Shown piece after piece: positions 8,404 through 15,667 of a stretch of DNA of 27,587 nucleotides (position 1 is the first letter of the stretch; each line of letters opens with the position of its first letter). Made by a program: the position numbers and the translations under genes. The stretch spans positions 1 to 27,587 of the forward strand of contig DAITMF010000042.1 of NCBI GenBank assembly GCA_036835325.1, in the 5' to 3' direction. The stretch comes from CAMCHP01 sp036835325 (GTDB taxonomy: Bacteria; Bacteroidota; Bacteroidia; Flavobacteriales_D; Sanyastnellaceae). The notes under the pieces are model-generated. The model saw only the letters and a list, made by a program, of their open reading frames with translations, had not been told where the DNA came from and did no database searches.

Positions 8404-8432
8404 AAAAAAAGCGGTCGATGACCGCTTTTTTT
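8404..8432 (+). terminator. Intrinsic terminator after the orphan HTH gene
   Basis: The stem GCGGTC/GACCGC with loop GAT is flanked by seven A's and seven T's, so it can fold in either direction. It ends the HTH gene transcript on the plus strand and lies 33 bases beyond the stop of the convergent inhibitor gene, so it probably serves both. Confidence 0.85.
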
Positions 8433-8464
8433 ATGCTTCATTGTATGCTTCATTAGGTGTTGCC

Positions 8465-9640
8465 TTATTCGTCAACAACCACCAAACGTTCAATAGACAA
8501 AGCCTCGCCACTATGAGAATAAATTACCAAAAGGTAAGTTCCCTGACGAAGCTGCTTGCCGAAGCTTACCGTTGTACGCAACTCTTGCAAGCGGCCTTCC
8601 ATCGCAAGCGCACCCGTGAGTGTAAAAAGCTGAAAATGCTGCTGCTCGAAACGGTCAACCTCAATGGTAAATGATGCAGTGGCCGGTTGCGGATACACCC
8701 TGATTCGGCCGGCCTCCGATTCAGCAATGCCTGTAGTGCATGGCCCTTGGGTGTAGGTCAAAACACCTCCCCAATAGGTCGCCTCACATTCATTTCCGTA
8801 AGTCACTCCGTCGCATCCACAAACGGGTTCCTCGACCGTAAGACAGGGGAAATCAGGATCGATTTGCTCCACGTCCACGCACACCAAATCACCGCATCCT
8901 GCCAAGCAACTGGTGTAGCTTTGGTAGCTGTATACGCCGTAGTCGACCCCATCAACCATCCATCCACATCCCGAAATCGAAACGCACTGGCCGTCGATAA
9001 GCGCTACGCCCATGGCCATGTCGCATGCTCCGAAATCAATGCCGGCAAGGTCTTGGCATTCAGTGATTAGGCCACTGCATGATGCAGTGCATTCATCCAT
9101 GGTATCATAGAAATACCCTGAGTAATCAACACCATCCACCTCCCATCCGCATCCTGAAACGCCAACGCACGCGCCATCGATCAAGGCGACCCCAAGGTAT
9201 GCGGCACATAAACCAAAATCGAGCCCGAACAAATCCATGCACTCCGATTGATTGCCGCACGCGAGTGCACAATCGGCTTCCGATTCATAAAAGAAGGGCT
9301 GATAATCAACCCCGTTGACCATCCATCCACAGCCTGACATGTGCGAACAAACTCCGTTTACAAAGGCAACGCCCATGTACATTTCACACTCTCCAAAGTC
9401 GACATCACCTACGTCTACACAATCAACGCTGCCGCACTCACCTTGGGTGAATGAGGTCACGCCACCGTAGTAGGTCGCATAGCATTCGTTCGAATAGGTA
9501 ACGCCGTCACAGCCGCAAACAGGCATCCACAAATCAAAACAACCCATTTCTTCATCAATGAGCGTTGGGTCAATGCAATCGCCTTGAACACGCGAAGCGC
9601 TAAGGGCAATCATCAAAGACAGGTAAATGAACTTTATCAT
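8465..9640 (-). CDS. Secreted Cys-rich protease-inhibitor-like protein: two Kazal domains, three Kunitz-like repeats, T9SS sorting domain
   Basis: The 391-residue precursor starts at the ATG at 9640 with a signal peptide (about 1-20). Kazal-type domains occupy about 22-69 and 254-301, each with the VCGCDGVTYxNEC core. Between them are three 55-residue repeats (74-128, 134-188, 195-249) with an identical six-cysteine pattern C-x10-C-x12-C-x5-C-x19-C-x3-C and shared DFGxC, MGVA-like, SGCGW and GVDY blocks. The order of cysteines and the final F/Y-x-S-x3-C-x3-C recall Kunitz/BPTI domains with shortened loops. The C-terminal 80 residues (RVYPQPATASF..., ending in a short basic/hydrophobic strand) are a T9SS type A sorting domain, so it should be exported and anchored or released at the surface. 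Kazal proteins normally inhibit serine proteases; the targets here are unknown. It is divergent from a protease-like gene 133 bases away. An upstream in-frame start at 9706 is rejected because a promoter lies inside it. Confidence 0.85.
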   Translation of the reverse strand: MIKFIYLSLMIALSASRVQGDCIDPTLIDEEMGCFDLWMPVCGCDGVTYSNECYATYYGGVTSFTQGECGSVDCVDVGDVDFGECEMYMGVAFVNGVCSHMSGCGWMVNGVDYQPFFYESEADCALACGNQSECMDLFGLDFGLCAAYLGVALIDGACVGVSGCGWEVDGVDYSGYFYDTMDECTASCSGLITECQDLAGIDFGACDMAMGVALIDGQCVSISGCGWMVDGVDYGVYSYQSYTSCLAGCGDLVCVDVEQIDPDFPCLTVEEPVCGCDGVTYGNECEATYWGGVLTYTQGPCTTGIAESEAGRIRVYPQPATASFTIEVDRFEQQHFQLFTLTGALAMEGRLQELRTTVSFGKQLRQGTYLLVIYSHSGEALSIERLVVVDE

Positions 9641-9659
9641 CGTAAGGTGTTTGTTAGCA

Positions 9660-9690
9660 GAAAGGTAGCGATTTCTCCGGTGTTTGAAAA
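9660..9690 (-). promoter_or_regulatory. Promoter of the Kazal/Kunitz-like inhibitor gene
   Basis: Read on the minus strand, TTTT (9687-9690) lies exactly 19 bases before TACCTTTC (9660-9667). This is close to the Bacteroidota TTTG-N19-TAnnTTTG promoter with one mismatch in each box. The start codon at 9640 would follow a leader of about 15 bases. Confidence 0.5.
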
Positions 9691-9760
9691 GCTGCGCCCA
9701 ACCCAATCATTGCAATTGTTAAAAGCCTAGCTCAGCGTAAAAAGGAGATAAATTTTTCGT

Positions 9761-9768
9761 TATCTTTA
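9761..9768 (+). promoter_or_regulatory. -7-like box (TATCTTTA) abutting the start of the protease-like gene
   Basis: TATCTTTA differs from TAnnTTTG only in the last base and ends five bases before the ATG at 9774. If used, transcription would start at or within a few bases of the start codon, giving a leaderless or near-leaderless mRNA. Confidence 0.4.
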
Positions 9769-9773
9769 GGGTG

Positions 9774-11351
9774 ATGTTGAAAACCCTGCCGAAATACATC
9801 CTGTGCACTCTTCTTTTTGGGGGATGGATGAGCACTGCATCGCTCGTCCAAGCTCAGGTTTCGCTCGGCAGCTTGCCCGTCTCATGGTCGGTAGATGGTG
9901 ATCTTTCTGAAGAAGTCAACTTCATCACCAGCGGAGGCGTCGACGTTGAGAGCTTGCTAGATGAAGACGAAGAAACCGAACTCAACGCTCGCTCAAGTCC
10001 GATGCGATTTGCAACACGCAAAGCCGTTGACCACACACCCGACAATTCAGGACGGTGGACAACCCTTTCGAACGGAGACCGCATTTGGATGCTTGGTATT
10101 GAATCAGAAGGCGCCTTGGCCATTGGTCTCACCTTCGGAAAGTTCCACCTTCCCCGTGGAGCTGCACTGTACCTTTACAATCCTGAACGTACCGACATTA
10201 TCGGAGCGCTCACCTCCACATCCAACCACGCCAACAAAGTACTCACCACAGAACGCATCAGTGGTGACCGCATCATTATCGAATACTACGAACCCTATGC
10301 TGTGCGTCACCAAGGGCAACTGCGCATCCGTACGGTGGCGCATACCTACCGCGATGTGAATTACACCGGTGCTGAAGAGCTCTGCTCGCTTCAGCCTGCT
10401 TGCTTCGGTGAAAAACGCCTCCTCGACTTGAGCACTTCCGTGGTGCGCATGGTGGTCGACGATGGAACCCACTACTGCACTGCCACCTTGGTCAACAACA
10501 CCAACTTCGATGGCAAACCTTACCTAATCACGAATGACGCAGCCCTAATTGGTGACCCCAACGCATGGCATTTCACCTTTCGAAAGGCCAACGCCTCCTG
10601 CCAAACATCGCCGGTAGAACGCGTATCCTACTCGCTTTCGGGTGCTGTTGTTCGTGCTACAGACGAAGCATCCGGCCTATCACTCATTGAGATGCACAGC
10701 AGGCCCTTGCCCGAATGGGGCGTGTTTTTTGCCGGTTGGGATGCCACTGCCTCAACTCCACAAGAGGCGTACACCGTGCATCACCCTTTCGGCAACTCAA
10801 AAGAAATTGCCCTCACTGGGACAAGTCCGGTGCCAACTAACTTCAACAATACCCTTTCTTTCCGTATTGACGGTTGGTCACAAGGCCGCACAGCTGAAGC
10901 AAGCACCGGCGCCCCCATGATCAGCGGTCAATTTCTCGTGAAGGGAGCTATGACCGCCGGATTCTCAACCTGTGGAACCGATGCTCCTGACTATTTCTCG
11001 GCTCTTAGCAACGCGTGGAGCGCGTTTTCTGACTTCCTCGATCCATTCAACGAAGGCACAACCATGCTCAATGGAACCTATTTGAGCTTCAGTACCATTG
11101 ACCGCCGCTTGCTTGATGACAACATTGCCGTGTTCCCCTTACCGGCTACCGATCGCATAAACCTCGTCAACGAGGGCGATGTGGCCATCAACGAAGTGGC
11201 GGTGTATGATTTGAGCGGACGTGAAGTGCACAGGTCACTCTATTTCGGCAATCAAGTTGACATCGCTGATTTGCCGACAGGGCACTTCGTCTTGGTTATA
11301 TACCTAGAGAACGATGTCGTTCGGAAGCCTTTCATCAAGTGGTCTGAATAA
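9774..11351 (+). CDS. Lysyl-endopeptidase-like (S1 family) secreted protein with apparently dead catalytic triad and T9SS sorting domain
   Basis: This 525-residue precursor has a signal peptide (about 1-28), an N-terminal prodomain-like region, a trypsin-fold region (about 215-420) resembling lysyl endopeptidase, and a C-terminal T9SS type A domain (from VFPLPATDRI). Landmarks of the fold are present: SVVRMVVDDGTHYCTATLVNNT, the VFFAGWDA strand, TVHHPFGNSKEI and the DGWSQGRT approach to the active-site loop. The catalytic positions are not. The usual ITADHC reads ITNDAA (Ala256 for His and Ala257 for Cys), the SDFALL segment reads SGLSLI (Gly301 for Asp), and GSSGSP reads ASTGAP (Thr378 for Ser). 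I therefore infer a pseudoprotease, perhaps an adhesin, decoy or regulator. A GTG at 9771 is an alternative start. It is divergent from the inhibitor gene. Family confidence is good; loss of activity rests on hand alignment. Confidence 0.8.
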   Translation: MLKTLPKYILCTLLFGGWMSTASLVQAQVSLGSLPVSWSVDGDLSEEVNFITSGGVDVESLLDEDEETELNARSSPMRFATRKAVDHTPDNSGRWTTLSNGDRIWMLGIESEGALAIGLTFGKFHLPRGAALYLYNPERTDIIGALTSTSNHANKVLTTERISGDRIIIEYYEPYAVRHQGQLRIRTVAHTYRDVNYTGAEELCSLQPACFGEKRLLDLSTSVVRMVVDDGTHYCTATLVNNTNFDGKPYLITNDAALIGDPNAWHFTFRKANASCQTSPVERVSYSLSGAVVRATDEASGLSLIEMHSRPLPEWGVFFAGWDATASTPQEAYTVHHPFGNSKEIALTGTSPVPTNFNNTLSFRIDGWSQGRTAEASTGAPMISGQFLVKGAMTAGFSTCGTDAPDYFSALSNAWSAFSDFLDPFNEGTTMLNGTYLSFSTIDRRLLDDNIAVFPLPATDRINLVNEGDVAINEVAVYDLSGREVHRSLYFGNQVDIADLPTGHFVLVIYLENDVVRKPFIKWSE

Positions 11352-11354
11352 AAA

Positions 11355-12188
11355 TCAGGCACCCACTTTCGGCTCACCCTTTTCAAGCAACGCCAAAGTT
11401 GCGCCCACCGTGCAGGTAATTGGGGCTATGATTGTGCCAATGTAGGTCCCGAAAAAAGGAACAATCAACCACAGCATAAAAACTGATCCATTGGCAACAG
11501 CCAAACCACGGTTGCGGCGGACGAGCTGAACGCTCTCGGCCATTTTTAAACGGTAGCGTTCGCTGGTATAATCCATCGTAGAAAAACCATAGAAGTAGGC
11601 CCCAATCACAAACAAAGCCATCGTAACCAAAGGAGAGGTGATGACAGTGAGCGGACTGAAAAAAATCGTCACCAAAAGATTCAAGGTGAGCAACACCACC
11701 GTGATCAAAAGTTCAATGGCGCCGTTTCGCAAAGCAATGCCAACCCCACGTAAAACATCCCTAACTACCTGTTTCAACGAAAACGGATACCGATTGCCGG
11801 TAACGATTTCATCGGTGCGCTCTGAAACCAAGGCCATAATGGGCGACATCACAATCAGCACAATGTACTTCTGCAATTTATAGAACACCAAAACAAGTGA
11901 CGCCCAAATGAGCGCTTGTACAATGTACCGACCTGCTTCACTGAAGAAGGCCTTCGTTTTGCCCCAGAAGTCGTCGGCGGGAATTTCTTCCACGCCCATT
12001 AAACCGTTAAGCCGCTCTGAAATCAGATCAACCAGCGATTGGATGCCGAAAAAAGAAGTCGCAGCGAGCAACACAATCAGCAAAATCGGGTAGAGGTAAA
12101 AGTGAAGCATCCCGTTGCGTCGGATGAAACCAAAGCTCGTGGAATAACTTCTCAATCCTAAACGGACATCCTTCCAGAAGCGACTCAT
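11355..12188 (-). CDS. EI24/CysZ-family integral membrane protein
   Basis: This 277-residue protein has an amphipathic N-terminus (RLGLRSYSTSFGFIRRNGML) and about five hydrophobic segments. The family-typical stretch FSTMDYTSERYRLKMAESVQLVRRNRGLAVANG is followed by a glycine-rich final membrane helix pair ending in AITCTVGAT-like residues (IIAPITCTVGA). This pattern fits the EI24 domain family, which includes the sulfate permease CysZ. The Bacteroidota members are uncharacterised and a sulfate role is not supported by neighbours here. Its start overlaps the stop of the upstream 125-residue membrane protein gene by four bases, so the two are translationally coupled. Its stop is three bases from the stop of the convergent protease-like gene. 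Confidence 0.75.
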   Translation of the reverse strand: MSRFWKDVRLGLRSYSTSFGFIRRNGMLHFYLYPILLIVLLAATSFFGIQSLVDLISERLNGLMGVEEIPADDFWGKTKAFFSEAGRYIVQALIWASLVLVFYKLQKYIVLIVMSPIMALVSERTDEIVTGNRYPFSLKQVVRDVLRGVGIALRNGAIELLITVVLLTLNLLVTIFFSPLTVITSPLVTMALFVIGAYFYGFSTMDYTSERYRLKMAESVQLVRRNRGLAVANGSVFMLWLIVPFFGTYIGTIIAPITCTVGATLALLEKGEPKVGA

Positions 12189-12562
12189 GAGGTGTAGTTG
12201 TGTTCAAGAAAATCGTCTTCCTCCCTCCATATTTGAAAGAGCCAGTAGACCATGCAGCCGATCGCTCCTCCGATCAGCACCACAATCGCCCACGCCAATC
12301 GTTGACTTGGATCAAGCCGTTTGTTATTAATCAGGTGCACCAAATAATACACTACCACTGCCAGCGATGATACCGCAACCAAGATGCTTCCTAACACAAT
12401 GCCTCCAAGCGGCATCAGCAGCACAACAGGGTCTTCGCTGTCGAGCATCTGTTTTGCGGGGGTGTAGTATCCTCCAAAAAGTGCAAGCAGAAAGGCGAAG
12501 CCAATCAAATTTGGCAGCAAGGTTAACAACCCAATGCTCAGTTTTCCTGCTGTTGAATTCAC
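12185..12562 (-). CDS. Small hypothetical membrane protein (three predicted helices)
   Basis: This is a 125-residue protein with membrane segments at about 10-32, 45-72 and 87-112. A short basic connector NNKRLDPSQR precedes the last helix, and the tail is acidic (REEDDFLEHN). The last part (LAWAIVVLIGGAIGCMVYWL) resembles the small helix pair of PLDc_N-like membrane segments, but the match is too weak to name. It is the first gene of a two-gene unit with the EI24-like gene (four-base overlap). An inner-membrane location is likely. Function is unknown. Confidence 0.7.
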   Translation of the reverse strand: MNSTAGKLSIGLLTLLPNLIGFAFLLALFGGYYTPAKQMLDSEDPVVLLMPLGGIVLGSILVAVSSLAVVVYYLVHLINNKRLDPSQRLAWAIVVLIGGAIGCMVYWLFQIWREEDDFLEHNYTS

Positions 12563-12659
12563 ATCTCAAAAATACAGCAGAATCTTGTGTTCAGCCTTGA
12601 GAATTCCGCAGACGGTTGAATTTGACGTCAGACTGTTGATTCTTCTATGACCAACGGTG

Positions 12660-12689
12660 TTGACAAGCGGCTGTTTTTTGCATCCTTTG
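12660..12689 (+). promoter_or_regulatory. Candidate promoter of the mpl-like gene
   Basis: TTG at 12660-12662 is followed after exactly 19 bases by ATCCTTTG (12682-12689), matching the spacing and the TTTG half of the Bacteroidota promoter but not its TA. The ATG follows four bases later, at 12694. An 8-bp palindrome TGACGTCA lies upstream at 12623-12630 and could be an operator, but nothing else supports that. Confidence 0.4.
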
Positions 12690-12693
12690 AACC

Positions 12694-14049
12694 ATGAACA
12701 TCCACTTCATTGCCATCGGAGGAAGCGCCATGCACAGCTTGGCCCTCGCGTTGAATGCCAACCACCATACCATCACCGGCTCTGACGACGAAATCTTTGA
12801 GCCATCGCGCAGTCGACTTGCCGAAGCAGGTATTTTACCGGAGCACATGGGCTGGCACCCTGAGCGCATCCATCCAAAACTCGATGCCATTGTTTTGGGC
12901 ATGCACGCCCATGCTGACAATCCTGAACTCCAGCGCGCACAAGAACTGGGTATTCCAATCTACTCCTATCCTGAGTTCATGCACCGCCAATGCAGTCATA
13001 AACAGCGTATAGTCATTGGAGGCAGTCACGGTAAAACAACCATAACATCGATGGTGATGCACGGATTGCGCAAAAACAACAGAGCGTTTGACTACCTCGT
13101 GGGCGCCCTTGTTGAGGGCTTTGACAATCCGGTTTCGCTGCATCCCGAGACCACAATTGCCGTGTTCGAAGGCGATGAATACCTTGCATCAACGATTGAC
13201 CGCAGACCAAAGTTTCACCTTTACCATCCGCACATTGCGCTCATCAGCGGCATCGCTTGGGACCACATGAACGTGTTCCCAACTGAAGACGACTACATCA
13301 GCCAATTCAGCACCTTCATTGACCTCATTGAAAAGGGCGGTTACCTTGTTTATTGCGCTGAAGATGCCGACGTGAAGGCACTTGTTGAAAACCATCCCCG
13401 CAGAAATTCCGGCGAAATTACGCTGATTCCTTATGGCACACCGAAGCACAGCATCGCACATGGCGTAACCACACTTCACTACGGCGGCAACAACTTCACC
13501 ATGAACGTCTTTGGCCGCCACAACCTGCAAAACCTTGAAGGCGCGCGAAGCGTATGTAAGGTGCTCGGCGTAACCGGCATTGAATTCTACTCGGCGCTTT
13601 CAGACTTTACCGGCGCTGCCCGGCGGCTCGAGAAGCTTCGCGAAGAAGGTGACATGGTCGTGTACCGCGATTTTGCACATGCCCCAAGCAAGCTCAAAGC
13701 CACCGTACTGGCTGTGAAAGAGCAATACCCTGAACGGCGCATCGTGGCGTGCATGGAGCTGCATACCTACAGCAGCTTGAACAAGCAGTTCTTGCACCAA
13801 TATGCAGGGAGCATGGACGGATTGGATGCCGCGCTTGTGTACTACTCTCCCGCAGTTGTTGCTCAAAAGCGGTTGCCGGCAATCTCAAAAGACGACATCA
13901 TGAACGCGTTTGAACGGCACGATTTAATAGTGGCCACAGAAAACGCCGAGGTTCAATCGTTCATTGACCATCATTTGGATGCGAACACGGTGCTTTTGCT
14001 CATGAGTTCAGGGAACTGGGGCGGAGGAGTTCGCTACACCTCCATTTAA
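12694..14049 (+). CDS. mpl: Mur-ligase family, UDP-MurNAc:L-Ala-gamma-D-Glu-meso-DAP ligase type (Mpl-like)
   Basis: This 451-residue ATP-dependent ligase has three Mur-ligase domains. The N-terminal nucleotide-binding domain starts MNIHFIAIGGSAM and contains TGSDD. The central ATPase has the P-loop IGGSHGKTT (108-116) and FEGDEYLAS. The C-terminal domain begins near FTGAARRLEKL and includes DFAHAPSKLKATV. The GSHGKTT P-loop and the conserved ARRLE segment match Mpl, which attaches recycled murein tripeptide to UDP-MurNAc in peptidoglycan recycling, rather than MurC. Mpl or Mpl-like peptidoglycan synthetases are known in Bacteroidota. The gene stands alone on the plus strand, and its TAA overlaps the stop of the convergent metal-transporter gene. 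Confidence 0.85.
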   Translation: MNIHFIAIGGSAMHSLALALNANHHTITGSDDEIFEPSRSRLAEAGILPEHMGWHPERIHPKLDAIVLGMHAHADNPELQRAQELGIPIYSYPEFMHRQCSHKQRIVIGGSHGKTTITSMVMHGLRKNNRAFDYLVGALVEGFDNPVSLHPETTIAVFEGDEYLASTIDRRPKFHLYHPHIALISGIAWDHMNVFPTEDDYISQFSTFIDLIEKGGYLVYCAEDADVKALVENHPRRNSGEITLIPYGTPKHSIAHGVTTLHYGGNNFTMNVFGRHNLQNLEGARSVCKVLGVTGIEFYSALSDFTGAARRLEKLREEGDMVVYRDFAHAPSKLKATVLAVKEQYPERRIVACMELHTYSSLNKQFLHQYAGSMDGLDAALVYYSPAVVAQKRLPAISKDDIMNAFERHDLIVATENAEVQSFIDHHLDANTVLLLMSSGNWGGGVRYTSI

Positions 14050-14870
14050 GCGCCCAAGCCAACGTCAAGTAACATCATTACGACAAAGCCGCCAATAAGC
14101 CCGAGTGTTGCAATGTCGGTGTAATTGTCGCGTTGTGTTTCAGGGATAACTTCCTCAACCACAACGTAAATCATGGCTCCGGCGGCAAAGGCAAGCGCAT
14201 AGGGCAGGATGGGTTCAATTTGGACAACCAGCAACGCACCAACAACCCCGGCAACGGGTTCAACAATGGCCGAAAGTTGGCCGTACCAAAACGATTTTCT
14301 TCGGCTTACACCCTGCCTGCGCAGTGGCATGCTTACGGCAATACCCTCCGGAAAGTTCTGAATACCAATTCCGATGGCCAACGCCACTGCTGCACCAATT
14401 GACGCCCCTTCAAAGCCCATTGCAGCGCCACCAAAAAGCACGCCGACGGCCAAGCCCTCAGGAATGTTGTGCAGCGTAATGGCCAAAACGAGCAAAGTAG
14501 TTTTGTGCCAATTGGTTGCAATGCCCTCGGCCTCTTCGCGCTTGAAATTGATGTGGAGGTGCGGCAAGAACTTATCAAGGCCATACAAGAAAAGTGCCCC
14601 ACCGACAAAGCCAATGGCGCTCGGTACAGCGCGCATAAACCCCTCTCCTTCACTCATCTCAATGGCAGGGGCAAGCAGCGACCAAAAACTGGCTGCAATC
14701 ATGACACCGCCCGTAAAGCCCAGCATGCCATCAAGCCACTTTCGGGGCAGGTCGCGAAAGAAAAACACAATGGCCGCACCTGCTGCAGTCATGAGCCAAG
14801 TGAAGGTTGTTGCGATAAGCGCGGCAACGACCGGCGTTTGTGACTGAAAAAAAGACAGCAAAGCGTCCAT
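14046..14870 (-). CDS. ZIP-family divalent metal transporter
   Basis: This 274-residue inner-membrane protein has about eight hydrophobic segments. The two metal-binding helix motifs of the ZIP family are clear: HNIPEG at 134-139 (helix 4) and QNFPEG at 171-176 (helix 5), with E204 in SAIVEPVAG on the next helix. The loop before helix 4 has histidines (LPHLHINF, WHK) but is short. It resembles the GufA/ZupT-like branch, which imports zinc, iron or manganese. Its start is three bases after the stop of the DtxR-type regulator gene, so both share one transcript and probably metal-dependent control. The substrate is inferred, not visible. The stop overlaps that of mpl. Confidence 0.88.
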   Translation of the reverse strand: MDALLSFFQSQTPVVAALIATTFTWLMTAAGAAIVFFFRDLPRKWLDGMLGFTGGVMIAASFWSLLAPAIEMSEGEGFMRAVPSAIGFVGGALFLYGLDKFLPHLHINFKREEAEGIATNWHKTTLLVLAITLHNIPEGLAVGVLFGGAAMGFEGASIGAAVALAIGIGIQNFPEGIAVSMPLRRQGVSRRKSFWYGQLSAIVEPVAGVVGALLVVQIEPILPYALAFAAGAMIYVVVEEVIPETQRDNYTDIATLGLIGGFVVMMLLDVGLGA

Positions 14871-14873
14871 GGC

Positions 14874-15536
14874 CTAAAGTTTTCTGAGTAATAAATTCCG
14901 TGCGACCGCTTGCGATACCTGACGGTCACCCTCTGAAGTGCGCAGCATCACCGATCGGTCGAACGCAAAACGGCTAACCACCTCAACTTTCACACCGAGC
15001 GTTAAACGCACCGAATCAAGGTACTGCAAAAATTCGGCCGACGAATCTTCAACCCCTACGATAAGCCCAGACTGACCGGGCTCCAAGGTATCGAGGGCAA
15101 AACGCTGCAAGCCCTCATCAAGGCGGCCTTCACTGTCGGGTATCGGGTCACCATGCGGGTCAAAACGCGGATTACCAAGGAAATCATCCAAGCGTTCAAC
15201 CAGGGCCTCGCTTTCAACGTGTTCAAGCTGTTCAGCGATGTGGTGCACCTCATCCCATCCAAATCCGAGATGATCAACCAAAAGCACTTCCCACAAACGG
15301 TGTTTGCGCACAATGGCCAAGGCCATGCGCTCACCCTCGGCGGTAAGTTGAGCGCCTTTGTACTTCTTGTACTGCACCCAACCCCGCTCACGCAGCTTCT
15401 TGAGCATATCGGTGACCGATGAAGCCTTGGTATCAAGCCGTTCGGCAATGGCATTGGTGGTGACCCCGCGGTCACAGGCATCGCGCTGCAAAGCGTAGAT
15501 GCATTTCAAGTAGTTCTCAACCGATTCACTCGCCAT
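14874..15536 (-). CDS. DtxR/MntR-family metal-dependent transcriptional regulator
   Basis: This 220-residue repressor has a winged helix (about 1-75: VTTNAIAERL, KASSVTDMLKKL), a metal-binding dimerisation domain (76-140) and a C-terminal FeoA/SH3-like domain (about 150-220). Compared by eye with DtxR, the residues H79, E83, H98, E105 and H106 are kept in the same positions. The DtxR Cys102 is Glu102, as in MntR, while the N-terminal ligand (Met10 in DtxR, Asp8 in MntR) is Asn8 here. This suggests manganese- or mixed-metal sensing with an altered primary site. It heads the operon with the ZIP transporter. A -7 box and a TTTAGG-type palindrome upstream suggest autoregulation. Confidence 0.88.
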   Translation of the reverse strand: MASESVENYLKCIYALQRDACDRGVTTNAIAERLDTKASSVTDMLKKLRERGWVQYKKYKGAQLTAEGERMALAIVRKHRLWEVLLVDHLGFGWDEVHHIAEQLEHVESEALVERLDDFLGNPRFDPHGDPIPDSEGRLDEGLQRFALDTLEPGQSGLIVGVEDSSAEFLQYLDSVRLTLGVKVEVVSRFAFDRSVMLRTSEGDRQVSQAVARNLLLRKL

Positions 15537-15554
15537 GTAAAAGGTGTTTCATGG

Positions 15555-15562
15555 CAAAGATA
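15555..15562 (-). promoter_or_regulatory. -7 box (TATCTTTG) of the regulator/ZIP operon
   Basis: On the minus strand TATCTTTG matches TAnnTTTG fully, 18 bases ahead of the ATG at 15536. The candidate operator lies about 30 bases upstream of it, around the -33 region. Confidence 0.6.
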
Positions 15563-15591
15563 CTAATTCATTACCCCTGACTCATTTCATT

Positions 15592-15607
15592 TTTAGGAAT
15601 GACTAAA
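15592..15607. promoter_or_regulatory. Candidate DtxR/MntR operator (TTTAGGAATGACTAAA)
   Basis: This 16-bp imperfect palindrome has arms TTTAG and CTAAA around six bases. It is one base off the TTTAGG-N4-CCTAAA type of operator used by DtxR/MntR regulators. It sits 56 bases upstream of the regulator's start and 61 bases upstream of the divergent phosphatase gene, so either or both could be controlled. Confidence 0.55.
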
Positions 15608-15667
15608 TTTTTCTGATTCCTGTGCAATGACGCACGGTTGTGGCTCCATTTTCTTACCTTCGTTTCG

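Noticed and set aside
8432..8455. Direct repeat of TATGCTTCATT right after the terminator
   Set aside because: Two copies only, no inverted ends or neighbouring recombinase; not enough to call an attachment site or mobile-element scar.
12623..12630. 8-bp palindrome TGACGTCA upstream of mpl
   Set aside because: A single short palindrome with no second copy or regulator nearby; expected by chance at this length.
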